Source: Mycolicibacterium agri (GTDB lineage: Bacteria > Actinomycetota > Actinomycetes > Mycobacteriales > Mycobacteriaceae). From it: 64,000 nucleotides of DNA. The stretch covers positions 20,361 to 84,360 of the forward strand of contig NZ_PDCP01000027.1 in the NCBI RefSeq assembly GCF_002553505.1. The letters run 5' to 3'. Position numbers and translations under genes: made by a program. The notes beneath the pieces were generated by a model that did not search any database, was not told the DNA's origin, and worked only from the letters and a program-made list of their open reading frames with translations. Positions 16,666 through 24,517 of the stretch are shown one piece after another; position 1 is the first letter of the stretch; the number at the start of each line of letters is the position of its first letter.

Positions 16666-16746
16666 CGGTGTGGCGAATCGGCGAAAAACCCTGATATCGC
16701 AACGATAACCGCCTCTGCGGCGGGGGCATCCGGGGTATACAGACGT

Positions 16747-17799
16747 ATGGCCGTCTCCCTTCGCGCCAGTGTGAAGCGGGCTGTGCTGGCGCTGGCGTCG
16801 GCGTTGATGTTGGTCGTCGCGTGTGCCAATGACGTCGAATCGAGCGGTCAGCCGAACGACGGCGCCGAAGACGTCGCGACCGGCCTCGCGGTGCCGTGGG
16901 GCATCGCGTTCCTGGGCGACGGCAGCGCGTTGATCGCCGAACGCGACAGCGGATCGGTCAAGCGGTTGGTATCCGGCGAAGTGACCGACGCGGGCAGCGT
17001 GGCCGGTGTCGCACCTCGCGGCGAGGGCGGGCTGCTGGGCCTTGCGACGGCGGGCGACACCGTGTTCGCCTACCTCACCACCGGGCAGGACAACCGCGTC
17101 GTGAGGATGCGGTTCGACGGCAACACGCTGACCGGGCAGACGCCGATCTTCACCGGCATTCCCGCGGGCAGTCGCCACGACGGCGGGCGCATCGCGTTCG
17201 GACCTGACGGCAAGCTCTACGTCGCCACCGGCGAAACGGGCAATCCCGGTCTGTCGCAAGACAAGTCGTCGCTGGGCGGCAAGCTGCTGCGGATCAACCC
17301 CGACGGGTCCATACCGTCGGACAACCCCGATCCGTCGTCGCCGATCTGGTCGTACGGGCATCGCAACATCCAGGGTCTGGCGTGGGACTCAGCGGGCCGG
17401 TTGTGGGCGACCGAATACGGCGCGAACCGGGTCGACGAGCTCAACCTTATCCAGCCCGGCGGCAACTACGGCTGGCCGACCGCTGAGGGCAGGTCCGACG
17501 AGCCCGGCCTGATCAATCCGGCCGTCGAATGGGCCACCGGTGAAGCGTCGCCGTCCGGGCTGGCGTACTACGGCGGGTCATTGTGGGTGGCCTGCCTGCG
17601 CGGCCAGCGGCTCTACCGCATCCCCGTCGGCGGCGACGGGGCATTGGGCGAACCCGTCGCATTGTTCGCCGGACAGTACGGGCGCTTGCGCACGGTCGAG
17701 CCCGCACCCGACGGCACGCTGTGGTTCTCCACCAGCAACCGCGACGGCCGCGGCTCCCCGCGCCCCGGCGACGACCGCATCCTGCGCCTGGCGCCCTAG
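16747..17799 (+). CDS. Lipoprotein PQQ-type glucose/sorbosone dehydrogenase (LppZ-like)
   Basis: 350 aa. The lipoprotein signal ends LMLVVACAND with a good lipobox (VVAC). The mature part is a six-bladed beta-propeller of the GSDH family: AVPWGIAFLGDGSALIAER, GEGGLLGLA, the PQQ/active-site His in SRHDGGRIAFGPDGKLY and YGHRNIQGLAWD. It resembles M. tuberculosis LppZ (Rv3006) in layout and length. It is anchored outside the plasma membrane and is expected to oxidise an aldose if PQQ is available, though many actinobacterial members have no proven substrate. It is divergent from the M15 peptidase, with 81 bp between the starts. Confidence 0.85.
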   Translation: MAVSLRASVKRAVLALASALMLVVACANDVESSGQPNDGAEDVATGLAVPWGIAFLGDGSALIAERDSGSVKRLVSGEVTDAGSVAGVAPRGEGGLLGLATAGDTVFAYLTTGQDNRVVRMRFDGNTLTGQTPIFTGIPAGSRHDGGRIAFGPDGKLYVATGETGNPGLSQDKSSLGGKLLRINPDGSIPSDNPDPSSPIWSYGHRNIQGLAWDSAGRLWATEYGANRVDELNLIQPGGNYGWPTAEGRSDEPGLINPAVEWATGEASPSGLAYYGGSLWVACLRGQRLYRIPVGGDGALGEPVALFAGQYGRLRTVEPAPDGTLWFSTSNRDGRGSPRPGDDRILRLAP

Positions 17800-17810
17800 C
17801 AGCCGCTTGC

Positions 17811-17871
17811 CGTGAAACTGTATTCCCGCAGGGCCCTACTCGACATTTTGCTGCGGGAACGCAGTTTCGCG
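17811..17871. terminator. 61-bp long-arm palindrome between convergent genes
   Basis: Arms 17811-17831 and 17851-17871 pair over 21 bp with three mismatches (CGTGAAACTG against CAGTTTCGCG, CCCGCAG against CTGCGGG). It is 11 bp past a plus-strand stop and 22 bp past a minus-strand stop, fitting a bidirectional terminator. The outer GTGAAA resembles the family A elements. Confidence 0.6.
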
Positions 17872-17896
17872 GCGGGGGATTAGCGGCGGGGGATTA
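17869..17896. repeat. Perfect 14-bp tandem duplication
   Basis: GCGGCGGGGGATTA occurs twice back to back. The second copy contains the stop codon (TTA on the plus strand) of the DUF2237 gene, so the duplication looks recent and may have reset that stop. Confidence 0.8.
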
Positions 17897-18280
17897 GAGG
17901 TCGCTGGGGTCGTCGGGGACGTCGACGGCGTGCTCGGCGAGCGCCTCGAGCGGCACGATCTCGAGCGTGCGTTCATGCGTCGACGCCATCACCACCGGCG
18001 CGGCCCGACCATCCTGATAGGCCTTCAGCCAGTTCGCGGCGGTCACACACCAACGATCGCCGGGCACCAGGCCGGGGAAGCGGTACTCCGGCCGCGGGGT
18101 CGACAGGTCGTTGCCGATGAACACCTGGTGCTCCAGAAACTCGGCCGTCATCACCGCGCAGATCGTGTGCAGACCGATGTCCTCGACGCCGGACGAGCAG
18201 CAGCCGTCGCGGTAGAACCCGGTCATCGGATCGGTGCCGCACGGCTCCAGCGGTGTACCCAGCACGTTGCGTTCGACCAC
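17894..18280 (-). CDS. DUF2237 family protein
   Basis: 128 aa, beginning with GTG 18280 (GTG 18265 possible). It carries the family's cysteine-bearing pattern PLEPCG, TGFYRDGCC and HTICAVMT, then DRWCVTAANWLKAYQDG and APVVMASTHERTL. DUF2237 proteins are small, widely distributed and of unknown function; their conserved cysteines suggest a metal or redox role, which is inference. It is divergent from the alpha/beta hydrolase with 39 bp between starts, so the two share a promoter region. Confidence 0.82.
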   Translation of the reverse strand: MVERNVLGTPLEPCGTDPMTGFYRDGCCSSGVEDIGLHTICAVMTAEFLEHQVFIGNDLSTPRPEYRFPGLVPGDRWCVTAANWLKAYQDGRAAPVVMASTHERTLEIVPLEALAEHAVDVPDDPSDL

Positions 18281-18319
18281 CGACTCAGTATCACCCGGTC
18301 GATCGATAGTGTCGTCGCC

Positions 18320-19669
18320 ATGCCGTCCGTCACACCCGTCGAGGGCCAGCCGAACCTGATCATCGGCGCCTACGATCTCGCCGACTTGGGCTATGCGGCC
18401 CAGGAGTACTTCGTCTCGGGCACGGCGTCGTCGTACGCGGGCGAAGGCGCACAGGCGGACTACACCACCCGCGTCGTGGCGCTGACGCCGATCGATGTCG
18501 AGAAGTTCAACGGCACCGCGATGGTGGAGTGGCTCAACGTCAGCGGCGGCGTCGACGCGCCCGCGGTCTGGTTGATGGCCCACCGTGAAATCGTGCGCGA
18601 GGGCTACGCCTACGTCTGCGTGTCGGCCCAGCAGGTCGGCGTCCAGGGCGGTATGAGCCTCGTCGGCGACTTCTCGTTGAAAACCCAGAACCCGCAGCGG
18701 TATTCGCAGCTGCATCACCCCGGCGACGCCTACTCGTACGACATGTTCAGCCAGGTCGGCGCGCTGGTCCGCGACGGCGACGAGGTGCTCGGCAGGCTGA
18801 AGCCGAAATACGTTGTCGCGGTCGGCGAATCGCAGTCGGCAATGTATCTGACCACCTACATCAATTCGGTGGATCGCCTGGCCAACGTCTTCGACGGGTT
18901 CCTTGTGCACTCGCGGTTCGGCGGGTCGGCGCCGCTGGACGGCACCAACACGCTCGAGGCGATGGCGGGCGGTTTGAAGGATCCCGCGCCGTTCCGCGAC
19001 GACCTGCGGGTGCCCGTGATGAGTGTCATCACCGAGACCGACGTCGTCGGCGCGATCCTGCCGGGCTACTACGTCGCTCGGCAGCAGGACACCGAGCACC
19101 TGCGGACGTGGGAGATCGCGGGCACCTCACACGCCGACGCCTACACGATCGCGGTCGGGTTCATCGACAGCGGCGCGACACCGATGGAGCAGATCGCCGC
19201 CGCCTACACGCCGACCGACACATTGATGGGTCAGCAACTCGACCACTGCATCAACTTCGCGCCGCAACACCACTACGTGCTGCAGGCGGCGCTGAACGGG
19301 TTGCACGAGTGGGTGCGCACCGGCACGCCGCCGCCGAGCGCGCCGCGGTTGGAGGTCGGCGACGAGGATCCGCCGCCGCTGGTCCGCGACGAGCATGGCA
19401 TCGCCGAAGGAGGCCTGCGGACGCCCTGGGTCGACGTGCCGGTCGCCGTCACCTCCGGCGAGGTCGGCGACGCGACCGAGCAACCGATCGCGCTGCTCTT
19501 CGGCACGGGTGAGCGGTTCGACGAGCACACCCGCGATGAGTTGTATCCCGGCGGCAAGAACGAGTATCTGGCCCGCTTCACCGACTCTTTGGACGCGACG
19601 ATCCGGGCGGGCTACCTGTTGCGGGCCGACCGCGACGAGATCCTGGCGCTCGCGGCGGCCACCTACTAA
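18320..19669 (+). CDS. Large alpha/beta-hydrolase domain protein
   Basis: 449 aa, soluble, no signal peptide. It fits the alpha/beta-hydrolase family often annotated as Abhydrolase_10: GTAMVEWLNVSGGVDAP near residue 70, nucleophile elbow VAVGESQSAMYL near residue 174 and a candidate His in GTSHADAY. The substrate is unknown; homologues are usually called hypothetical esterases. The ATG at 18320 follows closely on the divergent DUF2237 start. A family A palindrome lies 12 bp past the stop. Confidence 0.75.
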   Translation: MPSVTPVEGQPNLIIGAYDLADLGYAAQEYFVSGTASSYAGEGAQADYTTRVVALTPIDVEKFNGTAMVEWLNVSGGVDAPAVWLMAHREIVREGYAYVCVSAQQVGVQGGMSLVGDFSLKTQNPQRYSQLHHPGDAYSYDMFSQVGALVRDGDEVLGRLKPKYVVAVGESQSAMYLTTYINSVDRLANVFDGFLVHSRFGGSAPLDGTNTLEAMAGGLKDPAPFRDDLRVPVMSVITETDVVGAILPGYYVARQQDTEHLRTWEIAGTSHADAYTIAVGFIDSGATPMEQIAAAYTPTDTLMGQQLDHCINFAPQHHYVLQAALNGLHEWVRTGTPPPSAPRLEVGDEDPPPLVRDEHGIAEGGLRTPWVDVPVAVTSGEVGDATEQPIALLFGTGERFDEHTRDELYPGGKNEYLARFTDSLDATIRAGYLLRADRDEILALAAATY

Positions 19670-19680
19670 CCACTTCCGCG

Positions 19681-19732
19681 AGCGTGAAGCATGTGCGAGA
19701 AATCGGCACGAAAATCGCAGAGGTTTCACGCT
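19681..19732. repeat. 52-bp palindromic intergenic element (copy 2 of family A)
   Basis: AGCGTGAA at 19681-19688 pairs exactly with TTCACGCT at 19725-19732. In reverse orientation it aligns end to end with 2469-2520 at about 40 of 52 positions, including an unbroken CTCTGCGATTTT. It again sits between two convergent genes. Confidence 0.7.
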
Positions 19733-19780
19733 GGGCGGCAAGGAGTGGGCGCCCCGACGGCAACGCGGCTATGAGCGCGG

Positions 19781-20266
19781 CTACGACCGCGGCGTCAGTC
19801 TGACCGCGGCCACGCCTTCGCGCCGCGCCGCCTCGGTGAACTCCTCGACGGTGGGGATGCGGCCGTCACGGAACTTCAGCCCCATCAGGCGCTGTGCCTC
19901 CTTGACGCCGTACGACTCGGCCGCGCGGTGGCACACGTGCGCGACGGCGGTGGGGTCGCGGATCAGCTCGCCGCGCATGGTGGTGGTCCGCCCGTCGAGA
20001 AGCACCTCGGCGTCGGCGCCGTCGCGGAAGTTGGCTTTCCAGCCCGCGGCGGCGATCGCGTAGAGATCGCCGTCAATGCGGTGTGCGGTGACGGGGATCG
20101 AGTAGCGCCGTCCGCTCTTGCGGCCGGTGAAGTTCAACACCATGAGCTGCTTGCGAGCTCTACCGGCAAGCGGTGTTCGCAGAAGCCGGCGCACGAGCGG
20201 GTTTACCGCATGCAGAACGGCTTCCGGTGGATGCGAGATGGTCACTGCGGGCGACTGTTCTGCCAT
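19781..20266 (-). CDS. Deazaflavin (F420)-dependent nitroreductase-family protein
   Basis: 161 aa of the split-barrel DDN/FDR family: LMVLNFTGRKSGRRYSIPV near residue 43 and GWKANFRDGADAEVLLDG are the usual signature. Such proteins bind F420 (or heme/FAD in some branches) and reduce quinones or nitro-compounds; the substrate here is unknown. The ATG at 20266 begins MAEQSPAV; the frame extends further up but without typical sequence. It is divergent from the first kinase gene. Confidence 0.8.
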   Translation of the reverse strand: MAEQSPAVTISHPPEAVLHAVNPLVRRLLRTPLAGRARKQLMVLNFTGRKSGRRYSIPVTAHRIDGDLYAIAAAGWKANFRDGADAEVLLDGRTTTMRGELIRDPTAVAHVCHRAAESYGVKEAQRLMGLKFRDGRIPTVEEFTEAARREGVAAVRLTPRS

Positions 20267-20464
20267 GCCAGTACCGTAGAACCTATTGGGGCCCTTGGGG
20301 CCCCCATTCGCGTCGCGTTCTGTCGGGGGAACAGGCGTCCGCATCCAGGTCAACTGGCTGCCGGATGAGTAAAACGGGCGTCGATGCGGGAACAACAGGT
20401 TGGAGCCGCACGTCGGGCCGGCGGCGGTGGTTCGCGACGTGCGAAGGGACGGAAAGGAATACGA
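20267..20464. promoter_or_regulatory. Divergent intergenic region ahead of the first kinase
   Basis: 198 bp between the nitroreductase and kinase starts. It holds a short GGGGCCC tandem (20288-20304) and the kinase ribosome binding site (GGAAAGGA, 20453-20460). I see no convincing operator. Confidence 0.4.
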
Positions 20465-22123
20465 ATGGCCTCCCCGCAGGGCGGTTCACGACTGGGCACT
20501 CGATTCGGCCCGTATGAGCTGCATTCTCTGATCGGTGTCGGGGGAATGGGCGAGGTGTATCGCGCGTACGACACCGTCAAGGAGCGGATGGTCGCCGTCA
20601 AACTGCTACGCGCCGAGATGGCCGCGGACAAGAGCTATCAGGAGCGCTTCCGCCGCGAGTCCAGGGTCGCGGCTCGACTGCAGGAACCGCATGTCATCCC
20701 GGTGCACGACTTCGGCGAGATCGACGGCACCCTGTTCATCGACATGCGCCTCGTCGAGGGCCACAGCCTGAAGGACGAACTGCGAAACAACGGGCCGCTG
20801 GAGCCGAAGCGGGCGGTGAACATCATCTCCCAGGTGGCGTCGGCGCTCGACGCCGCGCACGCCGACGGCCTGGTGCACCGCGACATCAAGCCGGAGAACG
20901 TGCTGCTGACGCCCGACGACTTCGCCTATCTCGTCGACTTCGGCATCGCCCACGCCGGCGGCGACGCCAGCGTGACGTCGACGGGTCTGATCATCGGCTC
21001 GGCCGCCTACATGGCCGCGGAACGGTTTGCCGGCGGGAAGGTCGGGCCTGCCGCCGACATCTACTCGTTGGCGTGTCTGCTGTACGAATGCCTCACGGGC
21101 CGGGCGCCTTTCGAAACCGGCGGCGATTTGCGGCAGCTGATGAGCGCGCACATGTTCTCGCCGCCGCCGCGGCCCAGCATCATGCGCAGGGGCATCAACC
21201 GCGCGTTCGACGAAGTGATCGCGAAAGGCATGGCCAAGACGCCGGGGGACCGGTACGCGACCGCGGGCGAGCTGGCCAAGGCGGCGAGGGCGGCCGCGGA
21301 GGGCGCCGCGCTGCCGCCAGCGCCGCCGCCGCCCGCGCTGAATCCGCCGAACACAGCGCCGACGAATCCGCAGAGCACGCGGCCGTTCACAGCGCTCTAC
21401 GAGAACCCGGCAGGCACGGGATACACGCCGTACCCGCCGGCCGCCTACGCGCAGAGCCCGCAGGCCCCGCAGACACCTCAGCCGCCGCCGCCACCGCCGG
21501 GCAAGAAGCGGTTCAACACCACGCAGGTGGTCCTCGGCGCCGCGGTTATCGTGCTGTTCGCGGCCGCTGTCGTGCTGGCCTCGATGCTGGTGTTCAGTGA
21601 CCGCGACGGCGCCTCAGAGCCGCAGACCAGGCTGGCGGCCCCGCCGTCGCCGAGCACCACGACGGTGACGACGACGGCCCCGACGACGACCGCGGCCACC
21701 ACAACAGCCACATCGACGCCGACCACCACGCCCACGACCACCCCGACCACGCCGACCACAACGCCCACCACGGCGACCACGCCTGCGCCCGGCTTCGCGA
21801 ACATGACGGGCGTGGACAGCCAGGGCTTCGTCGGGCACACCACACGCTGCGATCCCGGTTCCAAACTGGTGTCGGCCATCCAGACGTCGCAGTCGATGGC
21901 GGTGGTGTGCGAGACGTCGCCGGGGAACTACCAGTACCGCGGCGAACGGTTGCGCGACGGCGCCAACATCCAACTCGACAACGCCAGGCCGAACGGAAGC
22001 GGGTTCGACGCCGTCAACCCGGCCGACGGCGCCCGCTACGAGGTGCGCCCGGACCGGCTGCGGATCCTCAGCGGCAGCGGTGTCGACTCCGATGAGCCTG
22101 CGCTGCAATACGGCTCGCAGTAG
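20465..22123 (+). CDS. Receptor Ser/Thr protein kinase, PknE-like
   Basis: 552 aa. Cytoplasmic kinase domain: glycine loop IGVGGMGEVY (24-33), Lys46 in VAVKLL, catalytic HRDIKPEN with Asp140, DFG at 158-160; the APE motif reads AAE. A proline-rich juxtamembrane region (about 283-345) leads to a membrane helix (about 353-377), a Thr-rich stalk (400-445) and a C-terminal extracellular domain of about 100 residues with Cys pairs (HTTRCDPGS, VVCETSPG). It should be an active PknB-group kinase; the ligand is unknown. A good ribosome binding site fixes ATG 20465. A 50-aa acidic protein gene follows 18 bp later. Confidence 0.88.
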   Translation: MASPQGGSRLGTRFGPYELHSLIGVGGMGEVYRAYDTVKERMVAVKLLRAEMAADKSYQERFRRESRVAARLQEPHVIPVHDFGEIDGTLFIDMRLVEGHSLKDELRNNGPLEPKRAVNIISQVASALDAAHADGLVHRDIKPENVLLTPDDFAYLVDFGIAHAGGDASVTSTGLIIGSAAYMAAERFAGGKVGPAADIYSLACLLYECLTGRAPFETGGDLRQLMSAHMFSPPPRPSIMRRGINRAFDEVIAKGMAKTPGDRYATAGELAKAARAAAEGAALPPAPPPPALNPPNTAPTNPQSTRPFTALYENPAGTGYTPYPPAAYAQSPQAPQTPQPPPPPPGKKRFNTTQVVLGAAVIVLFAAAVVLASMLVFSDRDGASEPQTRLAAPPSPSTTTVTTTAPTTTAATTTATSTPTTTPTTTPTTPTTTPTTATTPAPGFANMTGVDSQGFVGHTTRCDPGSKLVSAIQTSQSMAVVCETSPGNYQYRGERLRDGANIQLDNARPNGSGFDAVNPADGARYEVRPDRLRILSGSGVDSDEPALQYGSQ

Positions 22124-22141
22124 CGATAGGAAGGTCTTTCG

Positions 22142-22294
22142 ATGGAACACAACGATCCGCCGGCCAAGCCCGAAGACGCCACCAAGGTGACCGAGGAGCA
22201 GCGCGAGATCCAGGACGAGCTCGACCACCAGAACGACGACCCCGACGCGCCTGGCGGTCACCAGACCCGCGAGCAGGTCGCCGACGAGACGTAG
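22142..22294 (+). CDS. Small acidic hydrophilic protein (50 aa)
   Basis: ATG 22142 follows AGGAAGG at 22128-22134, 18 bp after the kinase stop, so it is probably translated from the kinase mRNA. The protein is highly charged (MEHNDPPAKPEDATKVTEEQ at the start, then EIQDELDHQNDD) with no membrane segment and looks disordered or coiled. I do not recognise a family. It could be a kinase substrate or adaptor because Thr15, Thr18, Thr42 and Thr50 lie in acidic surroundings, but that is inference. Confidence 0.55.
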   Translation: MEHNDPPAKPEDATKVTEEQREIQDELDHQNDDPDAPGGHQTREQVADET

Positions 22295-22300
22295 CCGCCG

Positions 22301-22617
22301 ATGACGTCGAGCGAGCGGCCGGTGCCGCCGTCGACGATGACGCTGCTGGGGTTGATCCAGCACGCCGCCGAAGTGGAACGCAACTGGTTCCGCCGCGTGC
22401 TGGCCGGTGAGGACGCGCCGCCGCGCAGATCTGGCAAGACGAAATCGACCGCGCCCGCGCCAACTGCGCGACGCGGCAGCTGGACGACACCAGCCCGTTT
22501 GCGGCCGGCGCGGTGAGTTTGCGCTGGATCTATGCGCACATGATCGGCGAGTATGCGCGCCATTGCGGACATGCGGATTTGATTCGCGAGCGTATCGACG
22601 GTGTGACCGGCGTCTGA
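22301..22617 (+). pseudogene. DinB/DUF664 family protein, broken by internal deletion and frameshift
   Basis: The first frame (ATG 22301) gives TLLGLIQHAAEVERNWFRR and LAGEDAPP, typical of a DinB-superfamily (DUF664) N-terminus. From about 22426 homology moves to another frame (IWQDEIDRARANCATRQL, then RWIYAHMIGEYARHCGHADL up to the stop at 22615-22617). The two halves join at a point where about 25 residues normally present between them are missing, so a deletion that is not a multiple of three has destroyed the gene. DinB-like proteins are four-helix, often mycothiol-dependent, metal-binding enzymes. Confidence 0.75.
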
Positions 22618-22728
22618 GCGGAGTTGCCTGCGGTGTTCTGTTGTGCGCACGCACGGACAACCCCGGCAAACGTGGTGTAGCTTCAAGCGACATATCAAAG
22701 TGGGTTCGCCTGCCCAGGAGTAAACGCG

Positions 22729-24516
22729 TTGGATGCGACACCATTCGGGCACTATCGGCTTCAGGAGCTGATCGGCCGGGGCGGAATGGGCGAGGTCTAC
22801 AAGGCCTACGACACCAACACCGACCGCGTCGTCGCACTGAAGGTACTGCCGTCGCACCTGGCCAAGGACGAGGTCTTCCAGAAGCGGTTCCGGCGCGAGT
22901 CGCAGGCCGCCGCAGGCCTGAACGAACCGCATGTGGTGCCGATCCACGGCTTCGGAGAATTCGACGACAAGCTCTACCTGGACATGCGGCTGATCGAGGG
23001 TCGCAACCTCGGCTCGATCATCAGCGACGGCGGCAGGCTGAAGCCGTCGCTTGCGGTGTCGATCATCGAACAGGTCGCGGCCGCGTTGGACGCCGCGCAT
23101 GAGCAGGGGCTGATCCACCGCGACGTCAAGCCGTCGAACATCCTGATCACCGACCACGACTTCGCCTACCTGATCGATTTCGGGCTGGCCCGCACGGCCG
23201 GTCAGCAGGGTCTGACGACCGCGGGCAGCACGCTGGGCACGATGGCGTACATGTCGCCCGAGCGCTTCGAGGGCGGCGAGATCGACCCGCGTTCGGATGT
23301 CTACGCGCTGACGTGCGTGCTTTATGAATGCCTGACGGGTTCGCGGCCCTATCCGGTGGACAGCCTCGAGCAGCAGATCGCCCGCCACATCAACGCGCCG
23401 CCGCCGAAGCCGTCGGCCACCGACCCGAAGCTGGCCGCGTTCGACGATGTCATCGCCAAGGGCATGGCGAAGAAGCCGGCCAAGCGCTATCAGACCGCGG
23501 GCGAACTCGCGGCCGCGGCGCGGCAGGCGCTCAGCGTGCCGGTGCGGACGACGGGCGGCGGATCGGGCCGCCACTCCGCGGGGCGGGCAAAGCGCGGTGG
23601 ACTGTCGGCGCGGGCGGTGGCGCTGGCGGGCGCTGCGGTGCTGGTGATCGCGGCGCTGGCGGTCGCGGGGTGGCAGCTTTGGGGTGTACGAAGCGAAAGC
23701 GGATCCACCTCGCCGACGTCGGCGGTCGCGGAAGGTCCGGAGGGGATGGTTCCCGAGATCGCGGCGACGCTGCCCGCCGACATCAAGGGGTCCGGCCGGT
23801 TGACGATCGGCGTCAACGTGCCGTACGCCCCCAACGAGTTCAAGAACTCCGGCGGCGACATCGTCGGCTTCGACGTCGACCTGATGAACGCGCTGGCAAA
23901 GACGTTGGGCCTCATCCCGGAATACCGCGAGTTCGTGTTCGAGGACATCATCCCAACGGTGCAGCGCGGCGAGTTGAACGTCGGGATGTCGTCATTCACC
24001 GACACTTTCGAGCGTCAGGAACGCGTCGACTTCGTGACGTACTTCTCGGCGGGCACGCTGTGGGCGCAGCGCGCCGGATCCGGTGTCGACCCGAACGCCG
24101 CGTGCGGGCTGCGGGTCGGGATGACACCGGGCACGACGCACGAGACCGTCGAGATTCCCGCCAAGAGCGACCAGTGCGTGGCGGCGGGCCTGCCGCCGGT
24201 GCAGGCGGTGGTCTATCCGCGTCAGGACGAGCTGACCACGGCCTTGATCAACGGCGAGATCGACGCGATTTCGGCGGATTCGCCGGTGACCGGGTTCGCG
24301 ATCAAGGGCAGCGGCGGCGCCTTGGAGCCGGCAGGCGAGGTGTTCGACACCGCGCCGTACGGCTGGCCGGTGGCCAAGGGCTCCAGGCTGGCGGAATCGT
24401 TGCGGCTGGCGTTGGAGCACGTCATGTCGACCGGCGAGTACGCGGCCATCGCGACCAAGTGGGGCGTCGATGCGGGGATGATCGACAAGCCGGTGATCAA
24501 CGGCGCGGTCAGCTAG
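22729..24516 (+). CDS. Receptor Ser/Thr kinase with extracellular family-3 solute-binding domain
   Basis: 595 aa. Kinase domain (about 9-270): IGRGGMGEVY, Lys38 in VALKVL, HRDVKPSN with Asp132, DFG at 150-152, SPE motif intact. A basic juxtamembrane stretch leads to one membrane helix (about 295-317). Residues 346-585 form a periplasmic amino-acid-binding fold: GRLTIGVNVPYAPNEF, IVGFDVDLMNALAKTLG, VGMSSFTDTFERQERVDF, then LRVGMTPGTTHE. The whole reads as a one-protein nutrient receptor: the ligand binds outside, the kinase acts inside. Start TTG 22729 has CAGGAG 9 bp upstream. The kinase part is close to the first kinase, suggesting duplication with exchange of the sensor. Confidence 0.88.
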   Translation: MDATPFGHYRLQELIGRGGMGEVYKAYDTNTDRVVALKVLPSHLAKDEVFQKRFRRESQAAAGLNEPHVVPIHGFGEFDDKLYLDMRLIEGRNLGSIISDGGRLKPSLAVSIIEQVAAALDAAHEQGLIHRDVKPSNILITDHDFAYLIDFGLARTAGQQGLTTAGSTLGTMAYMSPERFEGGEIDPRSDVYALTCVLYECLTGSRPYPVDSLEQQIARHINAPPPKPSATDPKLAAFDDVIAKGMAKKPAKRYQTAGELAAAARQALSVPVRTTGGGSGRHSAGRAKRGGLSARAVALAGAAVLVIAALAVAGWQLWGVRSESGSTSPTSAVAEGPEGMVPEIAATLPADIKGSGRLTIGVNVPYAPNEFKNSGGDIVGFDVDLMNALAKTLGLIPEYREFVFEDIIPTVQRGELNVGMSSFTDTFERQERVDFVTYFSAGTLWAQRAGSGVDPNAACGLRVGMTPGTTHETVEIPAKSDQCVAAGLPPVQAVVYPRQDELTTALINGEIDAISADSPVTGFAIKGSGGALEPAGEVFDTAPYGWPVAKGSRLAESLRLALEHVMSTGEYAAIATKWGVDAGMIDKPVINGAVS

Positions 24517-24517
24517 T

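Noticed and set aside
20285..20305. GGGGCCCTTGGGGCCCC as an operator
   Set aside because: Simple GC-rich tandem with no matching regulator or second copy; too weak to call.
21640..21790. ACC/ACG-rich tract as a tandem repeat locus
   Set aside because: It is the Thr-rich stalk of the first kinase, ordinary low-complexity coding.
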